NCBI RefSeq assembly: GCF_001982635.1
Contig: NZ_MKFI01000012.1
Location: 1 to 64,000, forward strand
Direction: 5' to 3'
DNA: 64,000 nt
DNA from: Bradyrhizobium mercantei
GTDB taxonomy: Bacteria; Pseudomonadota; Alphaproteobacteria; Rhizobiales; Xanthobacteraceae
Shown here: positions 17,230-24,846 of the stretch, piece by piece
How the letters are laid out: the number at the start of each line of letters is the position of its first letter
Position numbering within the stretch: position 1 is the first letter of the stretch
The notes under the pieces: generated by a model
The model's input: the letters and a program-made list of their open reading frames with translations, nothing else
Database searches by the model: none
Told to the model about the DNA's origin: nothing
Position numbers and translations under genes: made by a program

Positions 17230-18258
17230 TCATCCGGTAACCCGTTCCGACACCGTCGGCAGGATCGCCGCCCCGGCCGGGCGCGGCGCGGCACGGTGGA
17301 CATCGAGGAGCCGCACGCCGAGGCGATCGCGCAAGGCCGGCCAGATGCCGCGCGGCGCCACGATCATCACGACGACGGCGATGATGCCGAGCCCGACCAG
17401 ATACCAGCCGCCGGACAGGCCAAGCGGTCCGGTCATCAATTCGCGCAGACCGAAGAAGATGATAACGCCGAGGATCGGGCCTTCAAGCGTGCCGATGCCG
17501 CCGATGATCACGATGAACATCATGTAAACCGACCAGTTGACGTCGAATGCCGCCAACGGCGCGATGAACAGATTGCCCATGAAGCTGAGTGCGCCGGCCA
17601 ACCCGCATCCCGCCGCCGACAGCACGAAAGCGATGAAGCGGTTGTGGCGAACGTCGACGCCGACGCTCATCGCGGCGAGATCGTTGTCGCGCACGCTCAT
17701 CAGCCCAAGCCCGAAGCTCGAGGTCATCATCTTGTACAGCGCGGCGATGGTGACGAGCGTCAGGCCGCCGGCGAGCCAGAACATCGTCGGCTCGAACCAG
17801 TCGAAATCGATCAGCTTGCTGGTCGCGAGCGGCATGCCCGAAGTGCCGCCGACCTCCTGCGACTTCATGGTGAATGCGCCGATGATCTCGGCGAATACCC
17901 ACATCGCGATCGAGAAATAGGCATCGCGTAAACGAAACAGTGGAAACGCGATGACCGCCGCGACCGCGCCGGCCACCAGCGGCGCCACCGGCAGCACCCA
18001 GATCGGCGTGACCTCGAGCCAGCCCGAGGTCAAGAACAGCGCATAGGCGCCGAAGGCAATGAAGACCTGGTGGCCGAGCGAGACCAGCCCGGCATAGCCA
18101 GCCAGCAGGTTCCACATTTGCGCCATGGTCAGCAGCAGCAGGCACTCGGTGGCGAGCCGCAGGAAGCCTTCGTTGAGCACGAAGGGCGCGCCGGCAATCA
18201 CCGCGACGAGCACGATGGCGCAGGCCATGAGAAGTGTCCGCGTCGGCATCGGCGTCAC
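17230..18258 (-). CDS. Branched-chain amino acid-type ABC transporter permease (LivM-like)
   Basis: 342 residues with about nine membrane segments. Motifs include LLAGYAGLVSLGHQVFIAFGAYA, TSFGLGLMSVRDNDLAAMSVGVDV and an end typical of LivM. The start is taken at the GTG at 18258, which overlaps the LivH stop by 4 bp (GTGA); an ATG at 18249 is an alternative. It is the inner-membrane half-channel of a HAAT-family importer whose other parts (LivH, LivF, LivG and binding protein) lie directly upstream. The substrate is probably an amine or amino-acid derivative, given the amine oxidase that follows. Confidence 0.92.
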   Translation of the reverse strand: MTPMPTRTLLMACAIVLVAVIAGAPFVLNEGFLRLATECLLLLTMAQMWNLLAGYAGLVSLGHQVFIAFGAYALFLTSGWLEVTPIWVLPVAPLVAGAVAAVIAFPLFRLRDAYFSIAMWVFAEIIGAFTMKSQEVGGTSGMPLATSKLIDFDWFEPTMFWLAGGLTLVTIAALYKMMTSSFGLGLMSVRDNDLAAMSVGVDVRHNRFIAFVLSAAGCGLAGALSFMGNLFIAPLAAFDVNWSVYMMFIVIIGGIGTLEGPILGVIIFFGLRELMTGPLGLSGGWYLVGLGIIAVVVMIVAPRGIWPALRDRLGVRLLDVHRAAPRPAGAAILPTVSERVTG

Positions 18259-19133
18259 GCCCTGCTCGACACGAGACCCGACGGCCGGATCAGCAGCATG
18301 ATGAAGAACAAGAGATGTGCATAGAGCAGCCCCGCATTCGGATCGATCTTCAGCCCGATCAACTGCGCCATGCCGAGTGCAATGCCGCCGAGCAGCGCGC
18401 CCCAGAACGAGCCGAGCCCGCCCAGCACCACGACCTCGAAGGCGATCAGGAGCCGCTCGGCGCCCGAGAACGGCGTGAAACTCGACCGGACTGCGAGCAG
18501 CACGCCGCCGATCGCGCCGAGCGCCAGCGACAGGCCCATCACGTAGTTATAGACCCGGTCGGGCTTGACCCCGGACAGTCGGACGATGTCGCGCCGATCA
18601 GCGGTGGCGCGTACGATCCGGCCGAACTCGGTGTGGCGCAGCACGAGCTGCAGCGCCATGAACAGCAATGCGGCGAGCACCAGCGTCAGCAGCGGCATGA
18701 TGCCGATGTTGAGGCCGGCGATCTCGAGGCTGGCGCGCGAGAGTTCGCCGACCTGGAGGCTGCGCACGTCGGCACCGAACAGCTCGACCATGACGTTGCG
18801 CAGGATCACCGAGACGCCGAACGTCAGCAACAATGGCGAGAGCGGATCGGGCGACGTCACGACCCGGTTGACGATCGCAGCCTGGTAGAGCCAACCGACT
18901 GCAAAGGACAGAGCGATCACCGGGATCAGCATGAGCAGCGGCGAGACCTGCGGAAACAGGTTGGAAAGCAGCACGGCGCAGAACGCGCTCAGCACCATGA
19001 ACTCGCCATGGGCGATGTTGACGACGCGCATCACGCCGAACACCAAAGCGAGCCCGATGCCGAGCAGGGCGTAGAGCCCGCCCAGCAGGGCCCCGTTGAT
19101 CAATGTCTCAACCCAGATCATGTTCGTTGCCAA
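18255..19133 (-). CDS. Branched-chain amino acid-type ABC transporter permease (LivH-like)
   Basis: 292 residues with multiple membrane helices. It carries the LivH pattern GLALVFGVMRVVNIAHGEFMVLSAF near the N-terminus and GAIGGVLLAVRSSFTPFSGAERLLIAFEVVVLGGLGS in the middle. The start MATNMIWVETLINGALLGG follows livF by 6 bp. It pairs with LivM at 17230 as the membrane channel of the importer. Confidence 0.92.
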   Translation of the reverse strand: MATNMIWVETLINGALLGGLYALLGIGLALVFGVMRVVNIAHGEFMVLSAFCAVLLSNLFPQVSPLLMLIPVIALSFAVGWLYQAAIVNRVVTSPDPLSPLLLTFGVSVILRNVMVELFGADVRSLQVGELSRASLEIAGLNIGIMPLLTLVLAALLFMALQLVLRHTEFGRIVRATADRRDIVRLSGVKPDRVYNYVMGLSLALGAIGGVLLAVRSSFTPFSGAERLLIAFEVVVLGGLGSFWGALLGGIALGMAQLIGLKIDPNAGLLYAHLLFFIMLLIRPSGLVSSRA

Positions 19134-19139
19134 TCCTGG

Positions 19140-19838
19140 CTAGTTTCCGAAATATGCGTGCGTCAGTTGCTCCGGCTGCAACCCTTGCGCCGGGCCGGTC
19201 AGCGACACCCGCCCCTTCAACAGGCAATAGATCCGCTCGGAGGTCGCGAGCGCGCGCTTGACGTCCTGCTCGACCAGCACGACCGCGGTGCCTTCGCGGC
19301 GGATGTCGGCAAAGGAGCGATAGATCTGCTCGACCACGACGGGCGCGAGCCCGAGCGAGATCTCGTCGCACAAGAGCAGCCGCGGGTTCGACATCAGCGC
19401 GCGGCCGATCGCCGCCATCTGCTGCTGGCCGCCGGAGAGCTGGCCGGGAAACATCCGCCGCCGCTCCTCCAGGATCGGGAACAGATCGAACACCCGCCGC
19501 AGGGTCCAGCTGCCCTTGCGCCGGTTGACGCTGCCCATCAGCAGGTTTTCCTCAATGGTCAGCGAATCGAACAGCAACCGCCCCTCGGGCACCATGATGA
19601 GCCCGAGCCGCGACACCTCTTCGGCCGGCATCTGCGAAATATCGATGCCGTCGAAATGCACGGCCCCTTTGCGCTCCTCGTTGAGCCCGACCAGTGCTTT
19701 GAGGAACGTCGACTTGCCGGCGCCGTTGGCGCCGACCAGCGCCACCGCCTCACCGTCGGCGACGGTGAAGTTCATGTCGAACACGGCCTGGAGATCGCCG
19801 TAGAAGATCTGCAGGCCGTTCACATCAAGCAACGCCAT
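19140..19838 (-). CDS. ABC transporter ATP-binding protein (LivF-like)
   Basis: 232 residues. Walker A is GANGAGKST, the signature is LSGGQQQM, Walker B is LLLCDEISLGLAP and the switch region is VVLVEQD. VPEGRLLFDSLTIEENL is the LivF-type Q-loop region. Its start overlaps the 3' end of livG by 14 bp. It energises the importer; the Asp-Glu-Ile in place of Asp-Glu-Pro in Walker B is a mild variant. Confidence 0.93.
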   Translation of the reverse strand: MALLDVNGLQIFYGDLQAVFDMNFTVADGEAVALVGANGAGKSTFLKALVGLNEERKGAVHFDGIDISQMPAEEVSRLGLIMVPEGRLLFDSLTIEENLLMGSVNRRKGSWTLRRVFDLFPILEERRRMFPGQLSGGQQQMAAIGRALMSNPRLLLCDEISLGLAPVVVEQIYRSFADIRREGTAVVLVEQDVKRALATSERIYCLLKGRVSLTGPAQGLQPEQLTHAYFGN

Positions 19839-20556
19839 CGGCCTTCAATCCCATGTAAATCTCGCGCACCACGGCGCTGTCCATGACCTCGGCCGGCGGT
19901 CCTTCCAGCACCTTGCGGCCGAAATCGAGCACCAGGATGCGATCCGACACCGCGCGCAACGCGTGCGGAATGTGCTCGATCCAGATCATGGCGTGATCGG
20001 CCTTCACACCCTGGATGATCGCGACCAGGCGCTCGACCTCGGGCTCGGTGAGCCCGGCGGCGATCTCGTCGAGCAGGATCAGCTTGGGCTTCGAGGCCAG
20101 CGCCTTGGCGAATTCCAGCCGCTTGCGGTCGATCAGCGGCAAGGCGCCGGCGAGCTTGTCCGCCTTGGCGTCGAGCCCGGTCCGCTGCAGCACCTCCATG
20201 GTCCAGTGCGAGGCCGCCTCGCCGTACAGGCCCGCGCCGTAGGATGCGGCAACCAGCGCGTTCTCGTAGACCGACAGATGCGGGAACGGCTGCGGGATCT
20301 GGAACGCGCGTCCGAGCCCCATCCGCGCCCGGCGGTGCGGCGGCAGGCCGGTGACCTCCTTGTCGTCGAGCATGATCGAGCCGCCGTCGGCCGTGAGCAG
20401 GCCGACGATCAGGTTGAGCAGCGAGCTCTTGCCGGCGCCGTTCGGGCCGATCACGCCGAGGCACTCGCCGCGCGCCAGCTCGAAGCTGACGGCGTCGGCG
20501 ACCACGATCTCGCCAAAGCGTTTCGACAGCCCGTTGACGCGCAGAAGCGGTGCCAT
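19825..20556 (-). CDS. ABC transporter ATP-binding protein (LivG-like)
   Basis: 243 residues. Walker A is GPNGAGKSS, the LivG-type segment is RMGLGRAFQIPQPFPHLSVYENALVAA, Walker B is LILLDEIAAGL and the switch His is in IWIEHI. The ABC signature region reads LPLIDRKRLEFAKAL instead of LSGGQ; LivG proteins often vary here, but this version is more divergent than most. It starts 1 bp after the binding-protein stop and overlaps livF at its 3' end. Confidence 0.92.
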   Translation of the reverse strand: MAPLLRVNGLSKRFGEIVVADAVSFELARGECLGVIGPNGAGKSSLLNLIVGLLTADGGSIMLDDKEVTGLPPHRRARMGLGRAFQIPQPFPHLSVYENALVAASYGAGLYGEAASHWTMEVLQRTGLDAKADKLAGALPLIDRKRLEFAKALASKPKLILLDEIAAGLTEPEVERLVAIIQGVKADHAMIWIEHIPHALRAVSDRILVLDFGRKVLEGPPAEVMDSAVVREIYMGLKADGVA

Positions 20557-20557
20557 C

Positions 20558-21871
20558 TCAGGCCAGCTTGGAGAGCAGCTGGAGATCGGCCTGCTTCGGG
20601 ATGAACGGCGCGGTCCCGTTGTGCACGATCAGGAGCTCGTACTTCAACTTGCCGCCCTTGCTCTTGCGCCACTGCCCGCCGGACAGCGAGGTCACCGCGA
20701 CGTTCTTGATCGGCGTTCCCTTGAACTTCACCGGCCCGACCACCGTCTCCATGTCGAGACCCGCGATGGCATCGCGCAGCGAGTTCTTGTCCTTTGGATC
20801 GCTGTTCTGCAAAGCGGCGAGCGCAACCTCCCACAGGGCATGGGCGTAACCGATCGGCTGAGTCCATTGCTTGCCCGTCGTCTTCTCCCATTCCGCGGCG
20901 AGTTCGGCGGCGCTCTGCCCGGTCAGCGACGACTTGAACGGATAGGCCGGCGTCCACCACACTTCGGTGGACATGCCGTCGCCACGATCGCCGAGCGCAT
21001 TCACCGCACTCGGAAACAGGAACGCCGCCGCGACGGTGCAGATCTGCGGCTTGAAGCCGGCCTGGGCCGCCTGGTTCCACAGCGTCACCCAGTGATTGCC
21101 GTAAGTGAACCCGGAGACGATATCGACACCGTTGTTCTTGAACGACGACACCTGATTGGTGAAGTCGTCGGTCGCAATCTGGAATTTTCCGGCGGAGAAT
21201 TCCTGATAGCCCGCCTGCGTGATGCCGCCGGGCAAACCGACCTTCGGGTCGGAGAACGCCTGGCCGGCAGGATTGTCGATATAGAGCGTGCCGACCTTCT
21301 TGTTGGTCTCGACCGACTGCCACATGCCGAGGAAGTTCTTCACGACATCATCGGCGCCCCAGAAGAAGTGATAGCTGTAGGGGAAGCCCTTGTCGGGCGT
21401 CGACTTGCGCGGAAACATCCAGCCCTGCCACGGCACCATGGTCGAGATCGAGGGAATGCCGCGGGCGTCGGCGAGCTCCTGCACCGGCGCCTGCGCGTCG
21501 CCGTCCTCGATCAGGATCAGATCGCATTTTTCCCGCAGCACCAGTTCGCTCGCAACCACCGACGAGCGGTTCGGATCGGACTGATTGTCCTTGAAGACAA
21601 ACTCGACCTGCCAGGTCTTGCCGCCGATCTTGAGGCCATCCTTGAGGCGGGCCTTGATGCGTTCATGAATCCAGGTGTCGGGTTCGGCAAACGGCGCCCG
21701 GACGCCGGAGAGGCAGCCGACCCAGCCGATCTTGATGGTGTTGCCTGCGGCGCGTGCGATGTTGACCAGCGGCACGTTTATCGCGGATGCGAGACCGGTG
21801 GCGCCGGCCGCTTTTAGCAGCGTACGCCGATTGAGCCGGCCGGACACCGTATGGTTCTTTGTCTCAGTCAT
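20558..21871 (-). CDS. ABC transporter substrate-binding protein (LIV family), Tat-type signal
   Basis: 437 residues from MTETKNHTVSG, with GAGGGAC directly before the ATG at 21871. An upstream ATG at 21889 is less well placed. The N-terminus has a twin-arginine-type signal (LNRRTLLKAAGATGLASA) with cleavage near NIARAAG. The mature protein has the periplasmic-binding-protein type I pattern (IKIGWVGCLSG, WQVEFVFKDNQSDPNRSS, CDLILIEDGDAQAP). It captures the substrate for the LivGFHM importer encoded just downstream. The ligand is unknown and could be an amine or amino-acid derivative. Confidence 0.9.
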   Translation of the reverse strand: MTETKNHTVSGRLNRRTLLKAAGATGLASAINVPLVNIARAAGNTIKIGWVGCLSGVRAPFAEPDTWIHERIKARLKDGLKIGGKTWQVEFVFKDNQSDPNRSSVVASELVLREKCDLILIEDGDAQAPVQELADARGIPSISTMVPWQGWMFPRKSTPDKGFPYSYHFFWGADDVVKNFLGMWQSVETNKKVGTLYIDNPAGQAFSDPKVGLPGGITQAGYQEFSAGKFQIATDDFTNQVSSFKNNGVDIVSGFTYGNHWVTLWNQAAQAGFKPQICTVAAAFLFPSAVNALGDRGDGMSTEVWWTPAYPFKSSLTGQSAAELAAEWEKTTGKQWTQPIGYAHALWEVALAALQNSDPKDKNSLRDAIAGLDMETVVGPVKFKGTPIKNVAVTSLSGGQWRKSKGGKLKYELLIVHNGTAPFIPKQADLQLLSKLA

Positions 21872-21916
21872 GTCCCTCTCCCTCCACAACCAGTGATGAA
21901 AATGCTTGACGGCGGC

Positions 21917-23005
21917 TTAGGCCGCTGATCGCTGGATCGCCGCGCGGTTCACCGCGGCAAATTTGCACAAGGTGTTCTCGATGATCTGGCGCGGGATGCC
22001 GTGCACGATGAAGACCAGCCGCGAGCGCCGGTCCGCCGACGGCCAGCCTTGCAGCGTGATCGGTGGATGGAACACGTGCTGCACGCCATGCACCACCATG
22101 GGCGCCTCGGGCTGCTCGGCGACATTCACGATGGCCTTGAAGCGCAGCAGGTCTTCCCCTTTGAGCGCCGCGACATAGTCGAGCCAGCGCGCGAACGCCT
22201 CGCGCTGGATCGGCTCGTCGATGATCAGGCTGTAGGACGACACGCCGACATCGTGCGCGTGATCGCTGTGGTGGTTGCACGCCTCGCCGTCGCAATGGTG
22301 CTCCGCATGGCCGTGTGGCGCGTTCGCCGCCCGCGACGCCAGATCGAACCAGCACACCACATCGGCGGAGCGGGCCGAGGGATCGAACAACCCGGCGTCG
22401 AGGACCTTCGCCGGGTCGACGATGCCATTGCGGACGTGGTGGCGAACCGCGACCGGATTGATCGCAGCAAGCCGCGCGTCGAGCTGTGCCACCGCATCAT
22501 CGTCGGCAAGGTCGGTCTTGGTCACCAGCAGCCGGTCCGCGACCGCGACCTGCCTGACCGCTTCGTCATGCGCCGCGAGCGTGCGCGCACCATTGACGGC
22601 ATCGACGGTCGCGACCACGCCATCGATCCGGTAGCAGCCGACGACATCGGGCGCCGTCATCAGCGTGTGCAGCACCGGCACGGGATCGGCGAGCCCGGTG
22701 GTCTCGACCAGCACGCGGTGGAACGGCGGGATCGTGCCGGCGGCGCGGCGCGACGCGAGATCGGCCAGCGTCTCGATCAGATCCTCGCGGACCGAGCAGC
22801 AGATGCAGCCATTGTCGAGCAGCGCGAGGCGGTCCTCGCTGCTCTCGACCAGGAGATGATCGAGCGCCACCTCGCCGAACTCGTTGATGATGGCGACGAC
22901 GCCATTGAGCTCCGGCTGACGCAGAAGATGGTTCAGCACCGTGGTCTTGCCGCTGCCGAGAAAGCCGGTCAGCACCGTGACCGGGATCTGATCCACAGCT
23001 GCCAT
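21917..23005 (-). CDS. COG0523/CobW-family GTPase (metallochaperone) with His-rich segment
   Basis: 362 residues. The start ATG shares a base with the amidohydrolase stop (TGATG), fixing it at 23005. Walker A is GFLGSGKTT (14-22), the metal-binding CxCC motif is Cys67-Ile-Cys69-Cys70, the ETTGLADP switch is near 101-108 and the guanine-specificity motif is TKTD (162-165). Residues 231-251 are a His/Cys-rich loop (HGHAEHHCDGEACNHHSDHA). The C-terminal CobW_C region is present. The family uses GTP hydrolysis to deliver a metal ion to a client protein. Sitting between a metal-dependent amidohydrolase and an operon ending in a copper amine oxidase, either could be its client (inference). Confidence 0.92.
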   Translation of the reverse strand: MAAVDQIPVTVLTGFLGSGKTTVLNHLLRQPELNGVVAIINEFGEVALDHLLVESSEDRLALLDNGCICCSVREDLIETLADLASRRAAGTIPPFHRVLVETTGLADPVPVLHTLMTAPDVVGCYRIDGVVATVDAVNGARTLAAHDEAVRQVAVADRLLVTKTDLADDDAVAQLDARLAAINPVAVRHHVRNGIVDPAKVLDAGLFDPSARSADVVCWFDLASRAANAPHGHAEHHCDGEACNHHSDHAHDVGVSSYSLIIDEPIQREAFARWLDYVAALKGEDLLRFKAIVNVAEQPEAPMVVHGVQHVFHPPITLQGWPSADRRSRLVFIVHGIPRQIIENTLCKFAAVNRAAIQRSAA

Positions 23006-24672
23006 CACTTGCCCCGCTCGTAGACCTTGCGGCCCTCGAAGAAGGTCATCTCGACCCGCGTATCGGCGAGTTGATCCGGCGGGATGTCGAAGATCATCTG
23101 GTCGAGCACGATCAAATCGGCCGACTTCCCCACCTCGATCGAGCCGATCGACTGGCCGAGGCCGGCCGCGCGCGCGGCGTCGATGGTGTAGATGTCGATC
23201 ACGGTCTTGAGATCGAGCGCCTGCTCGGCCCACAGCGACTTGCCGGGGAAATCGCCGGTCGGATTCTGCCTTGTCACCATGCCCTCGATGCCCTGCCAGG
23301 GATCGGGGATCGGGATGACAGGCCAATCCGAGCCGCCGGCCATCAGCGCGCCGGCCTCCTTCAAATCCCGGTTCGGCCAGAAGCGCTGCGCGCGCTCCTC
23401 GCCCATCGCAGCCTTGTGCGCCTCGAGGAAGATGGTCGGATACCAGATGATCGGCGACAGGTCGGCCGCGACGCCGAGCTCGGCGAAGCGCTTGATGTCG
23501 TCGGGCGCGATATAACTCGCATGCGCGATCTGATGGATCAGATGGGTCGGACCGTTGAAGCTGCGCACGACGTCGATCGCGTCGAGCGCCTGGGTCACCG
23601 CGGCATCGCCGGCGCAGTGGATCTTGGCGGCAAGGCCGAGCTTCTCGCAGCGGCCGAGCCAGCGGATCAGGTCCGGCACCGTCAGCATGGTGGCACCGCG
23701 GAAGCAGCAGCCGCGCACGGGGTCTGCCACGTAGGGTTCGTGGAACGCTGCCGTCTTGGCGCCCGGCACGCCGTCGAGGAACACCTTCACATAGTCCGGC
23801 TTCACATGGGCGCCGCGGTACTGCTCGCGCAACGCGAACAGCTCCTCGCCGGCCTTGCCGAACATGAAGCCCGGCTCGACCACCGGCATCGCGCAGACCG
23901 CCCAGGCGGTGAGCTCGCCGCGGTCGTCGAGCCCCTTCAGCGCCGCCATGATCGGCTGCATGCTGGCGGCATCGATGAAGGCGGTGACGCCATAGGTATT
24001 CAGCACCGAGATCGAGCGCGCCACCGCCGCACGGTCCATCTTGGCGGTGTAGTGGCCGGAGGCCGCGAGCGCCCGCTCGACCAGCCCCGAGGCTGCCTCG
24101 ATCATGATCCCGGTCAGCGTCCCGGTCTTGAGGTCGCGGCCGATCTCGCCGTCGGTCGGATCGGGCGTGTCGGCCTGCACGCCGGCGAGCCGCAGCGTCG
24201 CCGAGCTCGCCCAGCGATTGTGGTAGGTGTCGTCGCGCAGCACGACGGGGTGCCCGAGGCAGGCGGCGTCCAGCAACGCGCAGGACTCCGCGGTGTTCAT
24301 CTCGTTCAGCAGATTGTTGCCGAACTGCCCGCCGACGATCCAGGCGCCGGGCGCGGCCGCGGAAGCGGCCTTGTGCAGAGTCTCGGCGATCCTTGGAATG
24401 CTGTCGGCGTTGGAAAAGCGCAGTTCGTAGAGATCGGCCTGCCCGCCCATCATGATGTGATTGTGGATGTCGACGATCCCCGGCATCGCCATCCGTCCGC
24501 GGAGGTCGACAGTCGCGGTCCCCTCGCCGATCAGCGCCGCGATATCGCGCTCCTCGCCGACGGCGATGAACCGGCCGGCCTTAACCGCCGCGCACGCCGC
24601 CCAAGGCTGCCCGCGATTCGACGTGTAGATCCGGCCGTTGCGGAAAACCGTGTCGGCGAATGTCCTGTTCAT
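23005..24672 (-). CDS. Amidohydrolase family protein (YtcJ-like, Amidohydro_3)
   Basis: 555 residues from MNRTFADTVFRNGRIYTSNRG. The longer frame upstream crosses a putative operator and is rejected. The YtcJ-type layout is seen: small beta domain, metal-binding His70-Asn-His72 in IVDIHNHIMMGG, a Lys in DYVKVFLDGV (possible carbamylated ligand), KIHCAGDAAV, HLIHQIAHASYI, and Asp in MAGGSDWPV. It probably hydrolyses an amide or related C-N bond in the cytoplasm using divalent metal; substrate unknown. It is translationally coupled to the GTPase downstream, which may load its metal. Confidence 0.9.
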   Translation of the reverse strand: MNRTFADTVFRNGRIYTSNRGQPWAACAAVKAGRFIAVGEERDIAALIGEGTATVDLRGRMAMPGIVDIHNHIMMGGQADLYELRFSNADSIPRIAETLHKAASAAAPGAWIVGGQFGNNLLNEMNTAESCALLDAACLGHPVVLRDDTYHNRWASSATLRLAGVQADTPDPTDGEIGRDLKTGTLTGIMIEAASGLVERALAASGHYTAKMDRAAVARSISVLNTYGVTAFIDAASMQPIMAALKGLDDRGELTAWAVCAMPVVEPGFMFGKAGEELFALREQYRGAHVKPDYVKVFLDGVPGAKTAAFHEPYVADPVRGCCFRGATMLTVPDLIRWLGRCEKLGLAAKIHCAGDAAVTQALDAIDVVRSFNGPTHLIHQIAHASYIAPDDIKRFAELGVAADLSPIIWYPTIFLEAHKAAMGEERAQRFWPNRDLKEAGALMAGGSDWPVIPIPDPWQGIEGMVTRQNPTGDFPGKSLWAEQALDLKTVIDIYTIDAARAAGLGQSIGSIEVGKSADLIVLDQMIFDIPPDQLADTRVEMTFFEGRKVYERGK

Positions 24673-24789
24673 GCGGATCAACTTCTCGATTGGGAAAGCC
24701 TGGAGCACTCGCCCGTGCGGTGCACAGCGGCCGAACCGCGCACGACGCCAGCGTGACGCCAAACGTTCGACATGTCGGCATTCGGAACA

Positions 24790-24807
24790 ATCCACCGTCC
24801 GGTGGAT
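24790..24807. promoter_or_regulatory. Putative operator, perfect palindrome ATCCACCG-TC-CGGTGGAT (site A)
   Basis: A perfect 8-bp inverted repeat with a 2-bp centre, about 126 bp upstream of the amidohydrolase start (24672) and just after the gamma-glutamyltransferase stop. The same motif occurs upstream of three other transcription units (11432, 26525, 28155). Probably the operator of the amidohydrolase-GTPase-ABC-amine oxidase operon. Confidence 0.65.
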
Positions 24808-24846
24808 GCTCGGCCGCCTGCCGCAATGCGGGCAAGCGGCAGCGCC

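Noticed and set aside
15047..17527. 826-codon plus-strand frame opposite the copper amine oxidase
   Set aside because: Composition typical of antisense GC-rich DNA; the minus strand carries all copper amine oxidase active-site residues.
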